64,000 bases of DNA, taken from the NCBI GenBank assembly GCA_030549335.1, contig CM060183.1:31318768-31382767 (forward strand). Direction: 5' to 3'. Position 1 is the stretch's first letter. Every line of letters starts with the position of its first letter. This DNA is from Pontederia crassipes (Eukaryota > Streptophyta > Magnoliopsida > Commelinales > Pontederiaceae). The translations under genes and the position numbers were made by a program. The notes below the pieces were generated by a model that searched no databases, was not told where the DNA came from, and saw only the letters and a list, made by a program, of their open reading frames with translations. Shown here piece by piece: positions 1 through 12,013 of this stretch.

Positions 1-630
1 ATGTCGAGGGCCGCCATCATCGGTCGTCGTCGATGTCGAGGGCCGTCATCATCGTCAAGGGCATCGGGGATCCAGGGCGGCATCATCGGCGATGGCGTCA
101 TCGTGGATCGTCGTCGAGGGCGTCGTCGTCATCGTCATCGAGGGTGTCTTCATCGGCGAGGACGTCGTCATCGGCGAGGGCATCGTTGATCCGTTCGATC
201 CGATCGGCGACGGTTGGCGTCATCGTGGGTCGTCGAGGGCCGCCATCGTCGTCGACTCGAGCGCCGCCATCGTCGGCGACGGCGAAAGGGGCGGCGGCTG
301 ATTCACCTGCGTAGAGAAAAATCGGCCGAAAGGGCGGCGGCACCTCTGGGCATTATGGAGGGGCGGCGGAGAAATCACCTCTGCGCACTGTGCGCAGAGG
401 TGTCAGCCTTTTTTTAATTGTATTTTTTTTGTAATTTTTCAAATTCTTTTAATAAAAAAATTTGGGGAATCGGATCCCCGCGGGGATTCGGGACCCCACG
501 GGGATCGGGACGGGGGATAAAATTTCCCCAGGACCGGGAATTCGGGGCGGGGTCGGGGACGGGGACGGGTCGTCAGGGTCGGGGCGGGGGTGGTGTCCCC
601 CGCCCCGAATAACGGCGGGTGCCATCCCTA
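1..630. mobile_element. Right part of a GC-rich hAT-like non-autonomous element
   Basis: The right end reads GTGCCATCCCTA, the inverse of TAGGGATGGCAC, and matches the ends of the hAT element at 43523-57013. Inside the end lies a G/C-rich stretch (about 465-605) of GGGGATCGGGAC-type words, and before that a T-rich stretch (about 400-460); the 43523-57013 element has the same arrangement near its right end. Positions 1-300 are a degenerate GTCGTCGAGGGC / TCATCGGCGAGG minisatellite that gives spurious Ser- and Arg-rich reading frames. The left end lies outside the window, so the target duplication cannot be checked. Family assignment is inference from the TIR and the TSD of the second copy. Confidence 0.6.
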
Positions 631-1195
631 GGTGCGACTTCCCTCGGCTGTGCCTCCCTTAAATGACATTTTCTAATATTTTAAGAAAAAAATATAAGTT
701 GGCACTAATGTATTCATTATACATATAATATGAAATGTCAGTAGATCATAGTGAAACCAAATAAAATGCATCAATAAATCTTTTTTAGCGTGTACACAAT
801 TTCGGACAGAACAGAACCAGAAATTTGAATAAAATTGTGGCTGGAATGTATTTGTATTATTTAAAATTCAAAACTATTAACTTCGATAATTTAATCAAGA
901 GTATAAAAATCGTTTTTCTAATGCAAGCCAATTGAATAATTGATACTATTTTCTATGTTCAGATTTGGATGCTGATTACATTACAAAATCCAGAACAAAA
1001 TCTGACCCCCTCAAAAAAAAATTCCTTAAATCCGCACACAAAAATCTTACGACCCCCGACACGGGAGCCAAATCCGTGCACGTCTCCATCAGCAAACCAA
1101 ACCGGCGTCGAATTCAGCACTCAGGAGGATAAGAAATGAGTTTGAACTTTTTTTTTTAAAAAGGAAATACTTCGCTCAGTTAAAATTAAAGAGTC
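631..1195. other. AT-rich intergenic stretch, nothing recognised
   Basis: No convincing reading frame, RNA gene or element end was seen. It is ordinary AT-rich plant intergenic DNA. Confidence 0.5.
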
Positions 1196-1493
1196 GGTTA
1201 AAAATATAAAATTAATGTTGTTCTTTTTAACTATTTAAGTTTAAAAAAAAATTGATCAGCACATTAAATTTAATATGGTATCGGAGTCAGAAGTCAAGAG
1301 TTCGAACCTCATTTAAGCTCTTATTAAAAAAAATAATTTTCTCCTTTAATTGTTAACGTGTTGAGCTTGAACTAGACTAAAATTATCAGCAGCCCACACG
1401 TAAGAGGAAGTGTTAAAAATATAAAATTAATGATGTTACTCTTCTTAACGACTTAAGCTTTTAAAAAAATTGATCGACACATCAAATTTAACA
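1196..1493 (+). mobile_element. TRIM/SMART-type miniature LTR retroelement
   Basis: Two direct repeats of about 80 bp (1196-1275 and 1411-1493) share the words TTAAAAATATAAAATTAATG and AAATTGATC. The second begins TGTTAA and ends TTTAACA, the TG..CA form of an LTR. Directly after the first repeat is TGGTATCGGAGTC (1276-1288), which resembles the initiator-tRNA-Met primer site TGGTATCAGAGC. Directly before the second is the purine tract AAGAGGAAG. The interior is only about 135 bp and cannot code. This is the architecture of TRIM/SMART elements, which depend on proteins made by other elements. No convincing 5-bp target duplication is visible, so the copy is old. Confidence 0.7.
1276..1288 (+). 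other. Primer-binding-site-like sequence of the TRIM
   Basis: TGGTATCGGAGTC follows the left terminal repeat immediately, as a tRNA-Met primer site should. It is not a tRNA gene: no acceptor stem or cloverleaf surrounds it. Confidence 0.6.
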
Positions 1494-1988
1494 AAGTTAT
1501 TATAGATGATCCCAAAAAAATACTCAGGTGGTCAAAAGATGCAAAAAAAATCACGGCCGGATTAGTGGCACAGGGACAAAATACATGTGTGGGTGATATT
1601 TATAAGCTGCGCATGGTACTACGAATGTGTGAGATGATAACGCGAAGATGCCAGGGACAAATATGCGACTGGGCGATGACGAATCGATCCAGATGAACAC
1701 ACTAACACAGACCCATAAGCAAAGTCCATGCTTCGAAATATAAACACAAAAAAAAAAATGAATATGTATCCTCCAATCCCACCGGCTCCGATGAATGAGC
1801 CCGAATTGAGCGAAACCAAATTTTGAAGTGGCTCCCACCGAATCCGTAAGGAATTTTGGAGGAAGAGTTCATTGTGTCGAGCCCGACGTGATTCTTTTGG
1901 CACCGTTTAGTTCCAATAATTCCGTCAATTTATATCGCAAGTGACAAAAAATAAAATAGCTAATTTATTATATTTAATTTTGTCTAAA

Positions 1989-2073
1989 TGCATTTAAGAT
2001 GTATTTTTAGCCGACCCCACCTAGTGGGATAAGGCTTTGTTGTTGTTGTTGTTGCATTTAAGATGTATTTTTA
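1989..2073 (+). mobile_element. 43-bp RTE/Au-SINE-type 3' stub between 21-bp target duplications
   Basis: The insert at 2010-2052 consists only of the 3' motif CCGACCCCACCTAGTGGGAT, then AAGGCTT and a TTG repeat tail. It is flanked by identical 21-bp copies at 1989-2009 and 2053-2073. The same 3' end occurs in the larger retroposon at 23578-24227. Plant RTE-type LINEs and Au-type SINEs are known to share a TTG-repeat tail. This is an extreme 5' truncation, essentially just the tail recognised by reverse transcriptase. Confidence 0.8.
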
Positions 2074-2799
2074 TAAGATAATTTAAATAGATTATCGATA
2101 ATCTTATTTAAAATTTTTAGCGTGGAAACACAATATCAACAAACTACAACTGATTTTAACTTCTCTAATAATTTTTACTAATTCAGGCGGGAGACATGAG
2201 AGATAATCTTTCCAGATTACTAATTGAATTACATACAACTATGCCATTCAACTTTATGTTCTTTATTTTTTTTGAATATTTATCTTGTTTTATCCATATT
2301 CACTAATTTTTTTATTTTATTTATCTATAATAGCATATAATCGAGATTTCAATTTGTAAATGAATTTGATAGTTTTTTTTCAATTAATTTAATTATTATT
2401 TACATTATTAATGTTTACCATATCATGGATAACTTAAATACTAATAACATTTTAATATAATCGATTGAACCAAAAGTTTCTAAATTAATTTTAATTTAAT
2501 TATTGAAGTACAATATCACTTGTCGCTAAATATTCATTTATCAATTTTAATTATTCTAAGTACGATTTCACTTCTCCCTGTTTTTTCCATCGGTAACATG
2601 CGCAAACCAACCAAAGGAACACGGCTGCGTTTGGGATTCCTTCGTCAAGAACATGCAAGTCCTTTTTTTCGTTCTCGTTCTAACTCAAATTTGTTGTCTT
2701 GCTGTGATGAGGTAAATATTTTGCTTAAGATCTGGTAGCAGAACACTATTGTGATTATTCTATGTTGTTAAGCTAATATGTAAAGGTTCAATTGATATA
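2074..2799. other. AT-rich intergenic stretch
   Basis: No gene or element end was recognised. A 72-codon frame around 2520-2738 has no recognisable family and no neighbouring exons, so it is not called. Confidence 0.5.
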
Positions 2800-2802
2800 T
2801 TA

Positions 2803-4434
2803 CACTACAAGAAAATCGCGATTTTTCGACGGATAATTTCCGACGGTTCTAAATCCGTCGCAATTTGCGACGAATTTTTCGATGGTTCCGTTTTCGACGG
2901 ATTTTTCGACGGTTATGACCGTCGAAAATAATTTATATTATTATTTAATTTTATATAATATCGACAATTAGGAACATCGATATTTCCGACGGATATCCAT
3001 CCGTCGCAATTTCCGACGACTTTTCCGACGGTTACGACCGTCGGAAATAAAAAAATTAAATTATATATTTTTTATATTATTATTAAATTTTTTCGACGGA
3101 TTTTCTGACGGTCAAGATCGTCGGAAATAAAAAAATTAATTATATAATTAATTATTTTATTATTTAATTTTTCGACGATTAGGAACATCGATATTTCCGA
3201 CGGATATCCATTCGTCGTAAAATCCGCCGCAATTTTCGAAGGTCGTAACCGTCGGTAAATGTATAATAATATCATATAAAGAGTATTTTATTAATACAAC
3301 TAGCGACGGTCCAAACCGTCGCAATTACCGACGGTTTTGACCGTCGGTAACGATTATCGACGGTTCAAACCGTCTATAAAATAAAAAATAAATATTATAT
3401 ATAACTAAATATATTTTCGACGGTCACAACTATCGGTAATTATAAAAATATTTAATATTTACATTTTCGATGGCCCAAACCGTCGATAATTAAAATTTCG
3501 TTATCCCATTTTTTTTCCCTTTTTCCGTTTTCTTTCCACTTTTTCCCTTTATACATATTCCTCTTCCTTCCTCTTCTCTCTCTCCCTCCTCCCTCCACTC
3601 CTCTCTCTCTCCCTCCTCTCCTCTCTCTCTCTCCCGACCGCGAGCACCCTCTCCTGCGCCGGACGCCGACGACCCTCTCCCACGCCGGCGACCCTCTCTC
3701 GCACCGGCGACCCTCTCCCGCGCCGGCGTCTCTCTCTCTTTCTCTCTCCCGCTCCGCGCCGGCGTCTCTCTCTCTCTCCGGCCAAAGGCCGATGTCGGCC
3801 GGATCCGGCCGTGGCCGTTCGGATCCGACGGGCGTTCGTAACAGTTCGGATCGGCCGCCGGCCGCCGGGCGTTCGGATTCGGCCGCCTGGCGGCGGATCC
3901 GGCCCCAGCGGCCGGATCGACCAGCTTGCAGTCAGATCGGCCGCGGCCCGATCCGGCCGCTAATTGTTTTTATATTTAAAAAATTATTTGCGACGGTTGC
4001 GACCGTCAAAAGATCGACGAATGCGACACCCGTCCAAAGTTTCGACAATTGCGACCGTCGAAAAGTTGCGATGACTCAAACCGCCGGCCTTTTCCGGCGG
4101 TTGCAACCGTCGGAAATTTCGACGGTTAGGACCGTCGGCCTTTTTCGGCGGTTGCAATCGTCGAAAATTTCGACGGTTCGAACTGCCGGAAACTTTTCCG
4201 GCGGTTGCAACCGTCGGAAAATTTCGACGGTTCGAAGTGTCGGGACTGTTCCGACGGTCAGAACCGTCGATATTTTCGACGAATTTTTTTCAACCGTCGC
4301 AAATCCGTTTGCGACGAGCATTTTTTTGACGGATCGATTCCGACTGAAAAACCGTCGGTAATTGCGTTACCGACAATTTTCGGGCTGATTACCGACGGTC
4401 CGGACCGTCGGTAATCAGCGTTTTTCTAGTAGTG
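2803..4434. mobile_element. Non-autonomous CACTA (En/Spm) transposon, copy 1
   Basis: The left end CACTACAAGAAAA and right end TTTTTCTAGTAGTG form a CACTA terminal inverted repeat. Both sides carry the 3-bp duplication TTA (2800-2802 and 4435-4437), as CACTA elements make. Long subterminal zones (about 2825-3500 and 3990-4420) are packed with CGACGGT/ACCGTCG words, often as short palindromes with a 3-4 nt loop. In En/Spm, subterminal repeats are transposase binding sites. The middle (about 3510-3960) is a CT-rich then GC-rich block resembling a promoter and 5' leader. There is no transposase, so it must be mobilised in trans. A close relative of about the same length lies at 60506-62155. Confidence 0.9.
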
Positions 4435-4437
4435 TTA

Positions 4438-5010
4438 TTTACTTTGGACTTTTGATTCGTACGAATTTAAAATACATTTTAATAGACGAAGAGGATAACT
4501 ATATATAAGTCCATAACCTCCTTTGTATTTTACCCATGTGAGACTATTCAATTAAATCATTGTGATTCTTAAACCTCATGTCCCTACAATTTTCTCCTGA
4601 TCTTCCTCCCTTAGGGGTTCAACATCCTCGTTGAACGATCCATATTGACTTATGACGTGTGTTTCTTACGTGGCTCAAGTGAGCACGCGATACCATTCTC
4701 GTTACAATCTTCCCCCCAATCTTCCTTCTTTAGGGTGTTTAATATCCTCGTTGAACGATCCATATTGTCCTATGGCTTGTGTTTCTTACATGGTTCAAGT
4801 GAGCACGTGATACCATTCTGTAACACTTCCGACCCAATCAAAATATTTGTTCACTTTAGGTTTTTGCTCCGGTCATGAATTTCAAACACGTCTTGATAAA
4901 TGAGGAGAGTATCTACATATAAGCTCATTATCACCTTTGTATTTTACCTATGTAGGACTATTCAATCAAATCATCTTAATCTTTAGACCTGAGAAATTAT
5001 GGAGTGAAAT
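4438..5010. repeat. Two degenerate tandem copies of a roughly 400-bp repeat
   Basis: Segments near 4440-4575 and 4850-4990 align by eye, both containing CACCTTTGTATTTTACC-like text followed by GACTATTCAAT. CTCGTTGAACGATCCATATTG-like text occurs twice, at about 4629 and 4750, and GTGAGCACG..GATACCATTCT also occurs twice. The style suggests LTR-derived sequence, but I cannot name the family. CACTA copy 1 sits at its left edge. Confidence 0.5.
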
Positions 5011-6480
5011 TATTATCGAGATATTTATGGAATTATTAAGTTAATTCATATTTAATTAAATTTGAAACATTATGTAGTGATTAATTATTGATGAATGGCC
5101 AAGATTGATTCTAAAATAGTCCAAGGTCCAATGGAAGTCAAAGCTCTAGCCTAAAATTATAAATAGACATTAAAAAGTGGTTGAAAACTCCTTTTTTGCC
5201 TCACGAACCCGGCCCGTGTCGGGTGGAACCTGAGCCATGTTCGAGGAACGTCCAATATGCCTCGTTGAGGGTAAACTCGTGCAGAGCAAAGTGTGAACTC
5301 GGGCTGAATTGGTCTCAATTCACATTTTTTGTCCAATGCGTCGCAACCGGAGCCGTGTTAGCACTAAACTCGGATTGAGCTATAGAGAACCAGGGCGGGA
5401 TTCTACGAACTCGATCCTTCGGTTCTAACTCCGAATCGCATCGAGTTTTATGGAACCGAGGCCGGACAGAACAAAATCCGGACCGGGTTCTGTCGTCAAT
5501 GGAAATTCGCATTACGGTGTGACTTTTCGGGCTCTATTACTATATCATACTATATTCGATCGATGCAAAATCAATATCAATGAAATTTCGATATATCGAA
5601 GAAGGGAATAGAGTTTCATGTCGCAAAAAATCGACGCCATGGAAATCCCCCTTCATACCTAAAGTTGGCTGAAAAACTAATTAAAATTCTTTTAAAGAAA
5701 ATCTGCACAAAGGTCAAACTTTGGATGACCATTCCTCTATGTCCATGTCTCGAAACCCGTGACCATCACTTAGAAGATGTTCTTTTATGTGCAAGCTTCA
5801 AAACTAGCCGGTTGCCTTTTGAAACGTCTTGATTTACATAAAAATGAGAGACAAGGTGGGGCTCGTTATGCAAAAAAAATATTTTGCCACTAAGAGTTTC
5901 CAACGACCCTTTAATATATATTTATAATTGTAGGCCAGGGTTTTAACTTCTATTGAATCCTGGATTCTTTTAAAATTAATCTAGCCACCCAATTGTTGCT
6001 CCTCGCAAAAAAAGTTATTATTATTGTTATTAATGGATGTTTTGGCTACTTCATTCTTCTTTTCTTTTTCCCTTCGCTTTGGTCTTGGAGATCTTATTCG
6101 TTGCAGTTCTCGTATCGTGTGAAATCAACATTTGATTAGTCGCACTACTTATTTCCTTAGCTCGATAGAATTTGATTTTTTTACTCATTTGAGGGCTGGG
6201 GATCCGAGATTCGGATGTAAGGTAAAGAAGTGAAACTAGAAGTACTATTTGTAAATTGTAGGACGTGTTTGATGAGAATACGTTTAAAACATGACGTTCA
6301 ACAAAAAAACACGTTTGTTGGATAATCTTTTCTATGACTATAGCAAATTTTGATCAAAGTTTTCATACTTAGTAGGATATGTTCAGTTTAACGAACAAAG
6401 GATTAAGAGTCCTTTTAGGGGAGTTTAGATTTCTATATTCAGTTGCACTTTGATTTTTTTTTCATTTAAAAACATCAACA
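5011..6480. other. Repeat-derived region with a degenerate ACCCGG..CCGGGT motif array
   Basis: 5155-5165 has a TATAAATAG box. It is followed at 5205-5490 by an array of degenerate words such as AACCCGGCCCGTG, GAACTCGGGCTGA and ATCCGGACCGGGTT, spaced roughly 20-40 bp apart. The same motif type recurs in the LTRs at 6654-9046 and 44039-45996, so this is probably a decayed LTR of unknown lineage. 5600-6480 shows nothing recognisable. Confidence 0.4.
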
Positions 6481-6653
6481 ATGCGGCATTAGTTTAAGGA
6501 GATGAGGAAGCCGATGATATTACACAATGCACAACGTTGCCTTGTCCATATCCATAAACTAGTTAAGTAAATTCAACTAAGCCGATCTAGTTAGTTATTG
6601 TATATTTACCTAACAAAAAAAAAAAAAGAAAAATAGTACATGATCTAGGTTAA

Positions 6654-9046
6654 TGTAACATCCTGAAATTCGATCCTGACACATGGTAGAATTTCATTTC
6701 GATCATTACTTTTTTCGGTCTTTCTTTAACTCTTTTATTGACCCAAATGGTCAGGAGAATGACACATAATCGAAAGACTTGACAAATAAAATAATACAAT
6801 AATAAAAGAGAATGCAGAAGCAAGGTAGATAAAAGTACGTCAACTGTCTCGATATGAAGTAAAGTGCGAAAGCAAAAGATACATCCAATTGTCTCAGTGT
6901 GAGGTAACAAAAGTAAAGGTACTAATACTAAACATGTCAACAATAACATGATATGTCCCGTCCAAATAGATGTACCACTTAATATAACGTAAAACATGCG
7001 ATTCAAATTGGACTCAACCATAACCCTGTGCACATGCCACCCGAACTGTAGTAATCGCACACACATCAACACATCACGTGTCATCATCATGTACCTGTGG
7101 GGATCACACATGAGAGCAAGTTCAACCATTAATATGTAGCTAAGTATGAGTTCGTATAAATCATAAATCAATTCTGTCAGAATGAGCATGAAGTAACATA
7201 CAGTCAAATGTATGAGTGGATCATAAATAGATAAGTCGGTAACTCATTTTCTTACTTTTCCATGTTCGTTTTCATGTTCATTGTTCTTTTTCATATTCGT
7301 ATTCATAATGACAAAATCCTTCCTTTCATTTTTTGGTAATTCATGTTCTTTTATCATATTCATACTTTAGAAGAGTTCTTCTTCTTTCTTTCTTTCAGGA
7401 AATACCATTTTAGGCACGCAAGAATGCAGCTATGTAAACCATAGTGGGCCAATGGAGGATCAATGCTATGGCTAGTCCCGTCGGGCAAGATGACATCACA
7501 CAAGACGGAAACATCGATAGGGAAAAACTCCCATCTAAATAGACAATGGTAACCCCTTATCGTTTGTAGACCTCTCTTTTAATCTGTAAATTGTTCAATT
7601 TCGTATGGATCAGCTCCATTTCATCTTTAAGTTCATATCATTTTATTTCAATTAAGTGGACGAGAGCTTAATAAATCAGGGGGTTTGATTAAAGTCGTAC
7701 ATCCACATATCAAATGCTCGAAAGTCGAGCGGTCATCCGCTTTAGGTCCATTCGGCGGTCATCCGAAAAGGGAACGAACGTTCGTTTATCAATATTCTTC
7801 GGTCGACCCAAAAGGGAGCAATCGACTGTTCTGTGTTCATTTCATAGGAATTCATGATGGTTTATAATCATTCTTCATAATAATTCATAAGGGTCATGGT
7901 CGTTCATTATTCACGCTTCGACAAAGGGACATAATCATTTCAATATAACAATATATTGGTTTGGTACAGTCATGAAGGGTAAATGATGATCTAATGAACA
8001 TAATTAATATTACGAAACTAATTAGGTAGCAAGTACTTGAATCAAAGTTTAATTCATGAAAATTATTATTCTATTGGTAATGACGATCGGGCCGAGCATA
8101 TGTAGAACTCGGGTCGAGTGTCGATGAAATTAATCTTGGAAAAACCCGAGCTGAGTATGGGTTATACCCGGGCCAGATCAAGACATGATCGGGTCGGTAG
8201 GTCATTTCACCCGATCGTCTTCTTTAGTTGATACTCGGGCCAGGTCAGGGTAAACCCGGGTCGGGTACTAGAACTCGCAATGTTCGTAGCTTTACGTTAA
8301 TGATGGATTCGGGTTGAGTTCCAAGTGAGCTCAGTTCGGGCTGATTTAATCTAGGCCAGGTTATGAGCAACCTGGCCCGAGTTCTTACTATGCACGAAAA
8401 AAAATCGCGTATGATCATTTCATTTTCTTTGTGATTTCAAGTATCATGCACAACTATTTCATGTTCGTAAACACGAAATAAAACATCATATGATCATATG
8501 AATTATACAAGAATCTATCAAATCATGCTTCATCTTAAACAAGTTCGAACTGACTATGCAAACCATTCTGATAAGTTCATACACATTCGCAGGAAACATG
8601 TTATAACTTAAAGAGTTCATATACTATGATTTCTATGCATACTAGCAGGGGTTTTCATCTAACTGAATCCTTAGGACACGCTTAAGTTCATATGGAATTA
8701 ATCTATGAAGATCCCAAAGCACACACCTTAAAGCCTACGATTCACGGTTCGATAGTGTGTCCTCGCGATGGTTCACGCCTCAGCTCCTCTAACTCTACCC
8801 TCCGACATCGCCTGTGCCTGGGGATGTCCTTCTATCCTCGGTCGCGCCCAGTGATGTAGGGAGAGAAAACAGAGGGTGAGAGCCGATGGAGAAAAAAACC
8901 ATGAGAGTTAGAGGGGGAGAGGGGTTTTAAGGTGGCATTGATTACCTTTAATCTCCTCATTTCATGACCGGACGAAGCAATGAAGAGGGGAGTCTGTTTG
9001 TTTCCTCTCCCTCCGCCCTTTACTTTTTTTATGTCTTGGCGTAATA
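6654..9046 (+). mobile_element. Solo LTR of a gypsy-type (Tekay/Del-like) element
   Basis: It starts TGTAACATCCTGAAATTCG, the typical opening of several plant Ty3/gypsy LTRs, and ends near GGCGTAATA. The 5-bp sequence GTTAA lies on both sides (6649-6653 and 9047-9051). Unit B has the uninterrupted site (around 18270-18290), which proves the insertion. No internal coding region remains, so it is a solo LTR left by recombination. An array of degenerate ACCCGGGCC-type motifs lies at 8088-8390. Lineage assignment is tentative. Fossil. Confidence 0.8.
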
Positions 9047-9453
9047 GTTAAAGTGACAATGAAAAACTCAAAATTTTATTCACTACTTTCCTAGTTCACC
9101 TTTTTTCTTGGTTTTGCTAAACGGCAAAACATATTGTCTTTGATTGTTTTGCTAAGAGAACTGATGCTGTAATCTATTTCATTCTTAAACGCGGTGCTTA
9201 CTGTTGTACAACACGATGAATACCCCCCTTTTTCTTGTTTATTCGAAAACCTTTCGGCTTAAGCCGCTATTCCCATTTTCGTAGTCCTTGTTCAAAATTT
9301 ATGCATGGCGGTTATTCGCAAATGTTTTTTTGATAGGTGCATCAATATTGTACTAATTGACCAAGCAATGTTGTCTATGGTATATGTACATCCAATAATA
9401 AGAGAGGTAATTAAACTTGTCCACTTTATAGTCCAATTTTCTTCGTTTATCCA

Positions 9454-9948
9454 TAGGGCTGAGCGCGAGTAAGGATGACCCGGTCGCCCCGGTCCGCATT
9501 GACCTAGATTTTCCGAATTTTTTTCGACTCGATGGGTAACCGGATCGAGACCGGCCGGGACCAAGTCAGGAGCGTGTCTGAGTTATTATATTATATTAGT
9601 ATTAAATTATTTTTAAATACTATATTATGTTTATTTTAAATAAAAATGTATATTTTTGTTTGATATATATCTTACATATACATGATATTATATTATCATA
9701 TATATAATTTAATTGATAATTATCATATTTATATAATAATATTAATTTTTTACTATTTTATTTATTATTTTACTTTTTTATGATCAAATCGGAACAATCG
9801 AAAATTTACAATTTTTGTCCCGATTTGACCGAGACGTCCTGATCCCAGACTCGACGGGGATTGAATTTTTTTTTCAAAAACCTGAAGCAAACTGGGTCAG
9901 GACTAGGCCGATCGAGGCCCAGTCCCGACCCCGATTTTGCTCACCCTA
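9454..9948. mobile_element. hAT-type MITE (495 bp)
   Basis: Ends are TAGGGCTGAGC and GCTCACCCTA, with an exact 8-bp duplication TTTATCCA on both sides (9446-9453 and 9949-9956). The matching place in unit B has a single copy of this site. The interior is AT-rich with GC-rich arms containing CCGGTC/GACCGG words. It is non-coding, mobilised in trans by a hAT transposase, and inserted after the A/B duplication. Confidence 0.9.
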
Positions 9949-10333
9949 TTTATCCATCTACATTTGCCATCTTGCACAAAGATTCTGTACTCCTTTCAAC
10001 TAAGTTTTATATTCTTCCATTATCACCATTGTATTTATAATTTGCTATATTAAAACTAGGAGCGATTGTTAGTTCTTGTAGCATTGATATGATTACTTTG
10101 CTTGTAGGCCTTCATGTCCGGTGCATTTTTGAATGAATATTTTCTATTTATGTGGTATATATAAAAGTAAAGAAAACATTGTGTACAAGCTAAGTAAAAA
10201 TACTTTTATGCTTCTGCCCTACTAAAAACCATAATAGAAATAACAGGATGCTAAACACAATGTAACATAATAAAAATCTCTCTAAAAAAGAACTCTTTTG
10301 TAACATACATGGTAAATGGGAAGATACATTTAA

Positions 10334-10985
10334 CGTTGCGTTTCAAAATGGAATCGTGGTTCCTCCTAAGTTCTCGATGAATAATTGAATTGACAGATTA
10401 GTTCGAGATGTGTTTGGATGAAGTGAAATGTAATGATGATGAACTATGAGATTGATGTGATAGGAAAAAGTTGATATAATGAATAAATTTTTTATGAGTT
10501 TTGAATTAAAAATAATTTGAATTATAAATTATAATTTTATTATTAATTAAAATTAAATTATAAAATAATTTTTTTATAAAAAAATTTTGTTAAAAAACAT
10601 ATTATTTAAATATAATAAATAATTTTTAAATTAATTATATTTAATGAAATATTAAATTTTTTATGAAATAATTAATAAATAATATTATATTAATTTTTTT
10701 AAAACTATTTTATATTTATTAAATAAATTTATTTTATAAGAGAAATGTGTAAGAGAAAAGAAAAAGAAAAAAGAAAAAAGTTAAATAAAAAACAAAAAAA
10801 CATCAGATCGACACAAAAATGAAAAAGTTGGTTCCAGTGCTATAGTGCTCCGGTTCCATCGAAAAGATAGAACTGGAGCACTTGAACCTTTTAGTTTCCT
10901 TTTTGATTCGAAGCCTATGTTTGGTGGAACCGTGTGGAACAAAAGTATTGTTCCAGTCTAGTTCGATTGCCAAATCACACCCATA
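10334..10985. mobile_element. Composite insert specific to unit A
   Basis: B reads directly from CATACATTTAA to TATGAAATGTACTC (about 19000-19030), whereas A has about 650 extra bases here. The interior includes GTGTTTGGATGAAGTG (MITE-like) and a second piece with TGTTCCAGTCTAGTTCG. I could not define clean ends or a target duplication, so it may be two nested insertions. Confidence 0.45.
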
Positions 10986-11310
10986 ATATGAAATGTACTC
11001 TAACTCTAGCATGATTCAGTTTAACATACTGAAAATTATGATGTCTTTATATGCATGTTTGACTCAATCAAAATTTTATTTATTTGATTGAGAAAGAATT
11101 TTTACTTGTTTCTTTTAATAACAAGACCTCAGATATATTGGACTTGAGAAAGTGATCTATTTTATGTTAATAAAAGAATGACTAATTTTCTTCATTCAAA
11201 GAATTTAATGTCTATTTATTTTCTGCTTTCAAGTAATAATTCCGATTAAAAACACTACAAAATAGTTGCAAGTATGAAACCTCTCTTAAGGATTCATTGG
11301 AATTATATAT

Positions 11311-11940
11311 ACTGCTTTATGGGCGTCAATCATTGTAAATATTAGATATCACAGTACATTATTTGAAATATTATTTTTTATTTTGAAGTAAATTCCTTGA
11401 CTTGTTTAATTTTTCACCCAGGGCATTCTAATTTATAAATATTAGTTCATTCTCAATTATGGTAAGGTAAACCGAATCATAGAGTTCATAGAAAAATATC
11501 TTGTTATTGTTAACCATATTATTCTGACTTTTCAGGGTAATAGTATTATTTCTACGAGCGCTAATTAGTCACTTAAGTATGATTATCAACAAATTTTGAT
11601 CACTTCAAACGAAGTCAATCTTTTTTTTTTTTTGCCGAATTACAATGTGAGGTAAATACTTTTTTAGGAAACGAATTTATTTTTCTGGTCATCAAATATA
11701 AAAAACAAGCTAAAATTTATACTTTAACATCTTTTAAGTCATGAGAGCAAACTCATATTTAATCCTGAAATTTTACTGGAATCATTATTTTACAATGATC
11801 AAATATTTGTTATCATCAAGCTCAATAAAATATTCATTTTTATCAAATAAACTAAAATTCAAGTACGTACCTTTTGTTCAGCTGCGATTAAAAAATTAAA
11901 ATACAGGGCCCTTGTAATTAAAAAACTAAAAAAAAATGAG
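11311..11940. other. Spacer between PH relic and NDPK promoter, unit A
   Basis: This AT-rich spacer aligns with 19400-20580 of unit B apart from the hAT-like insertion in B. No additional gene was seen. Confidence 0.5.
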
Positions 11941-12013
11941 TAGACTCGGCGACGAATTCTATGCGCACCGTTTCGTGTCACGCGATCTGCGCCACATCCA
12001 ACGGCCACCACAC

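Larger units (their letters stand above)
9052..11310 (+). pseudogene. PH-domain gene relic in unit A
   Basis: Sequence matches the intact PH gene of unit C in introns and flanks. 9052-9450 resembles 28806-29200; 9957-10330 resembles 29770-30130; and 11225-11310 resembles the last exon at 31674-31751, including AAAATAGTTGCAAG and GGATTCATTGGAATT. The exons coding for residues 1-101 and most of the PH domain are gone. The jump from the CTTGTCC near 29190 to the TTGTCCAATTT near 29755 is shared with unit B. Interrupted further by a hAT MITE and a composite insert. Confidence 0.75.

Noticed and set aside
1-343. Several Ser/Arg-rich or Asp-rich reading frames
   Set aside because: All come from one GC-rich minisatellite read in different frames; no family signature.
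1276-1320. tRNA-like text (GAGTTCGAACCTC)
   Set aside because: Box-B-like only; no cloverleaf. It is part of the TRIM interior next to its primer site.
3549-4361. Arg/Glu-rich and Thr-Val-rich frames in the CACTA element
   Set aside because: Produced by CT repeats and CGACGGT palindromes; the same artefact occurs in copy 2.
2825-4420. Regularly spaced palindromes resembling a CRISPR array
   Set aside because: They lie within a CACTA element with a target duplication; spacers are irregular and the genome is plant.
6650-7207. 185-codon minus-strand frame
   Set aside because: Lies within the gypsy solo LTR, is Leu/Ile-rich by base composition, and has no recognisable domain.
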